This document shows, in pieces, positions 13,538-14,068 of a DNA stretch of 14,068 nucleotides (the stretch's first letter is position 1; each line of letters opens with the position of its first letter). The position numbers were made by a program, and so were the translations under genes. The notes beneath the pieces were generated by a model. That model did not search any database. It saw only the letters and a list, made by a program, of their open reading frames with translations, and was not told the origin of the DNA. The stretch lies in NCBI GenBank assembly GCA_023253795.1, contig JALRFG010000037.1, positions 1-14,068 on the forward strand, written 5' to 3'. This stretch comes from Methylocystis sp. Its GTDB lineage: Bacteria > Pseudomonadota > Alphaproteobacteria > Rhizobiales > Beijerinckiaceae.

Positions 13538-13635
13538 CGGTTCGGCGCGGCGTTTAATATAACTGAGACGACGTTTGCGCTGCGGCGCAACACGATGACG
13601 TTTCATAAGCCGAAAGCCGGATTGCGCCAAGCCCG

Positions 13636-14068
13636 ATGTCATCAGCGCTTCAATCTTTCGAACAGGCCATCGCCGCCGGGCCGCCGCCGGCTGATTTGTC
13701 GCCGCCCTTGCGCGCTTTGTGGTTCGACGCCCGTGGCGACTGGAATGCGGCCCATCAATGCGTCGATACGCTTGATCAGCCCGGCGTCGACGCCGGCGCC
13801 ATGTGGGTTCATGCTTACATGCACCGCAAGGAAGGCGATTTATGGAACGCCGGCTATTGGTATCGCCGCGCCGGCCGTCCGGCTGCGACCGGCGCGCTTG
13901 AGGCGGAATGGCGGGCGATCGCCGCGGCGCTGCTGGCCTTGTTCTCGGTTGCCAGCGCCGTGCTGTTCCACTGGGTCCCCGGAGACCAGATGCAGGGCAT
14001 CATGTTCATGAAGAACCTGGCGATCGCCGGCGGCTTCCTGTTCCTGGTGGCTCGCGGCGCAGGCGCCT
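13636..14068 (+). CDS. apparent fusion: small Rhizobiales hypothetical domain + DoxX-like C-terminal segment (partial at right edge)
   Basis: I translated this frame from the ATG at 13636 to the window end (144 codons, no stop). Residues about 1-100 begin MSSALQSFEQAIAAGPPPAD and include WVHAYMHRKEGDLWNAGYWY, RRAGRP and LEAEWRAIAAALL. This resembles a ~95-residue uncharacterised protein common in Rhizobiales that normally ends just after that EW..IA.ALL stretch. Here the frame goes on into ALFSVASAVLFHWVPGDQMQ and then IMFMKNLAIAGGFLFLVARG, the typical C-terminal membrane region of DoxX-family proteins; the usual DoxX N-terminal ~90 residues are missing. Codons after about 13937 are more uniformly G/C-ending than before. 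It could be a true fusion, the product of a deletion, or a mis-join near a contig end. No clear ribosome site precedes the ATG. Confidence 0.6.
   Translation, partial: MSSALQSFEQAIAAGPPPADLSPPLRALWFDARGDWNAAHQCVDTLDQPGVDAGAMWVHAYMHRKEGDLWNAGYWYRRAGRPAATGALEAEWRAIAAALLALFSVASAVLFHWVPGDQMQGIMFMKNLAIAGGFLFLVARGAGA

Overview
The window looks like ordinary chromosomal backbone from an alphaproteobacterium of the Hyphomicrobiales (Rhizobiales), plausibly near the Beijerinckiaceae/Methylocystaceae. The grounds are high GC with strongly biased third codon positions, the lptB-rpoN-hpf-ptsN order, and a complete PhyR/NepR/EcfG general stress response locus, a system restricted to Alphaproteobacteria. 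The family-level placement is only an inference from style. I see no CRISPR array, transposase, phage gene, tRNA or rRNA.

Left part (1-3017): on the minus strand, a membrane-anchored cyclic-nucleotide-binding protein overlaps by 11 nt the start of acetyl-CoA synthetase (acs), which runs off the left edge. Divergent to them on the plus strand are leuD (leucine biosynthesis) and lptB (LPS export ATPase). lptB is here separated from its usual lptC/lptA partners.

Middle (3158-5886): rpoN (sigma-54), hpf (ribosome hibernation factor) and ptsN (EIIA-Ntr) follow in the conserved order, linking nitrogen/carbon signalling and ribosome dormancy.

Stress region (5968-8303): a small KGG-repeat stress protein and phyR lie on the minus strand. 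Divergent from phyR is nepR-ecfG, preceded by a textbook EcfG-type promoter (GGAAC, 16 nt, CGTT). The three regulators form the partner-switching cascade: phosphorylated PhyR binds NepR and frees EcfG. No sensor kinase is encoded here.

Right part (8379-13184): fumC (class II fumarase) converges on the minus-strand operon ffh-rpsP-rimM-trmD (protein targeting, ribosomal protein S16, 16S maturation, tRNA m1G37 methylation). A perfect 11-bp hairpin separates the convergent ends. rplS, the usual gene after trmD, is missing.

Far right (13334-14068): a small DUF1289 cysteine protein on the minus strand, and on the plus strand a reading frame whose first ~100 residues match a small Rhizobiales hypothetical family and whose last ~43 residues look like the C-terminal part of a DoxX membrane protein. 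This apparent fusion at the window edge and a large nested inverted repeat in the leader of ffh are the most unusual things seen. I found no clear new multi-gene system.
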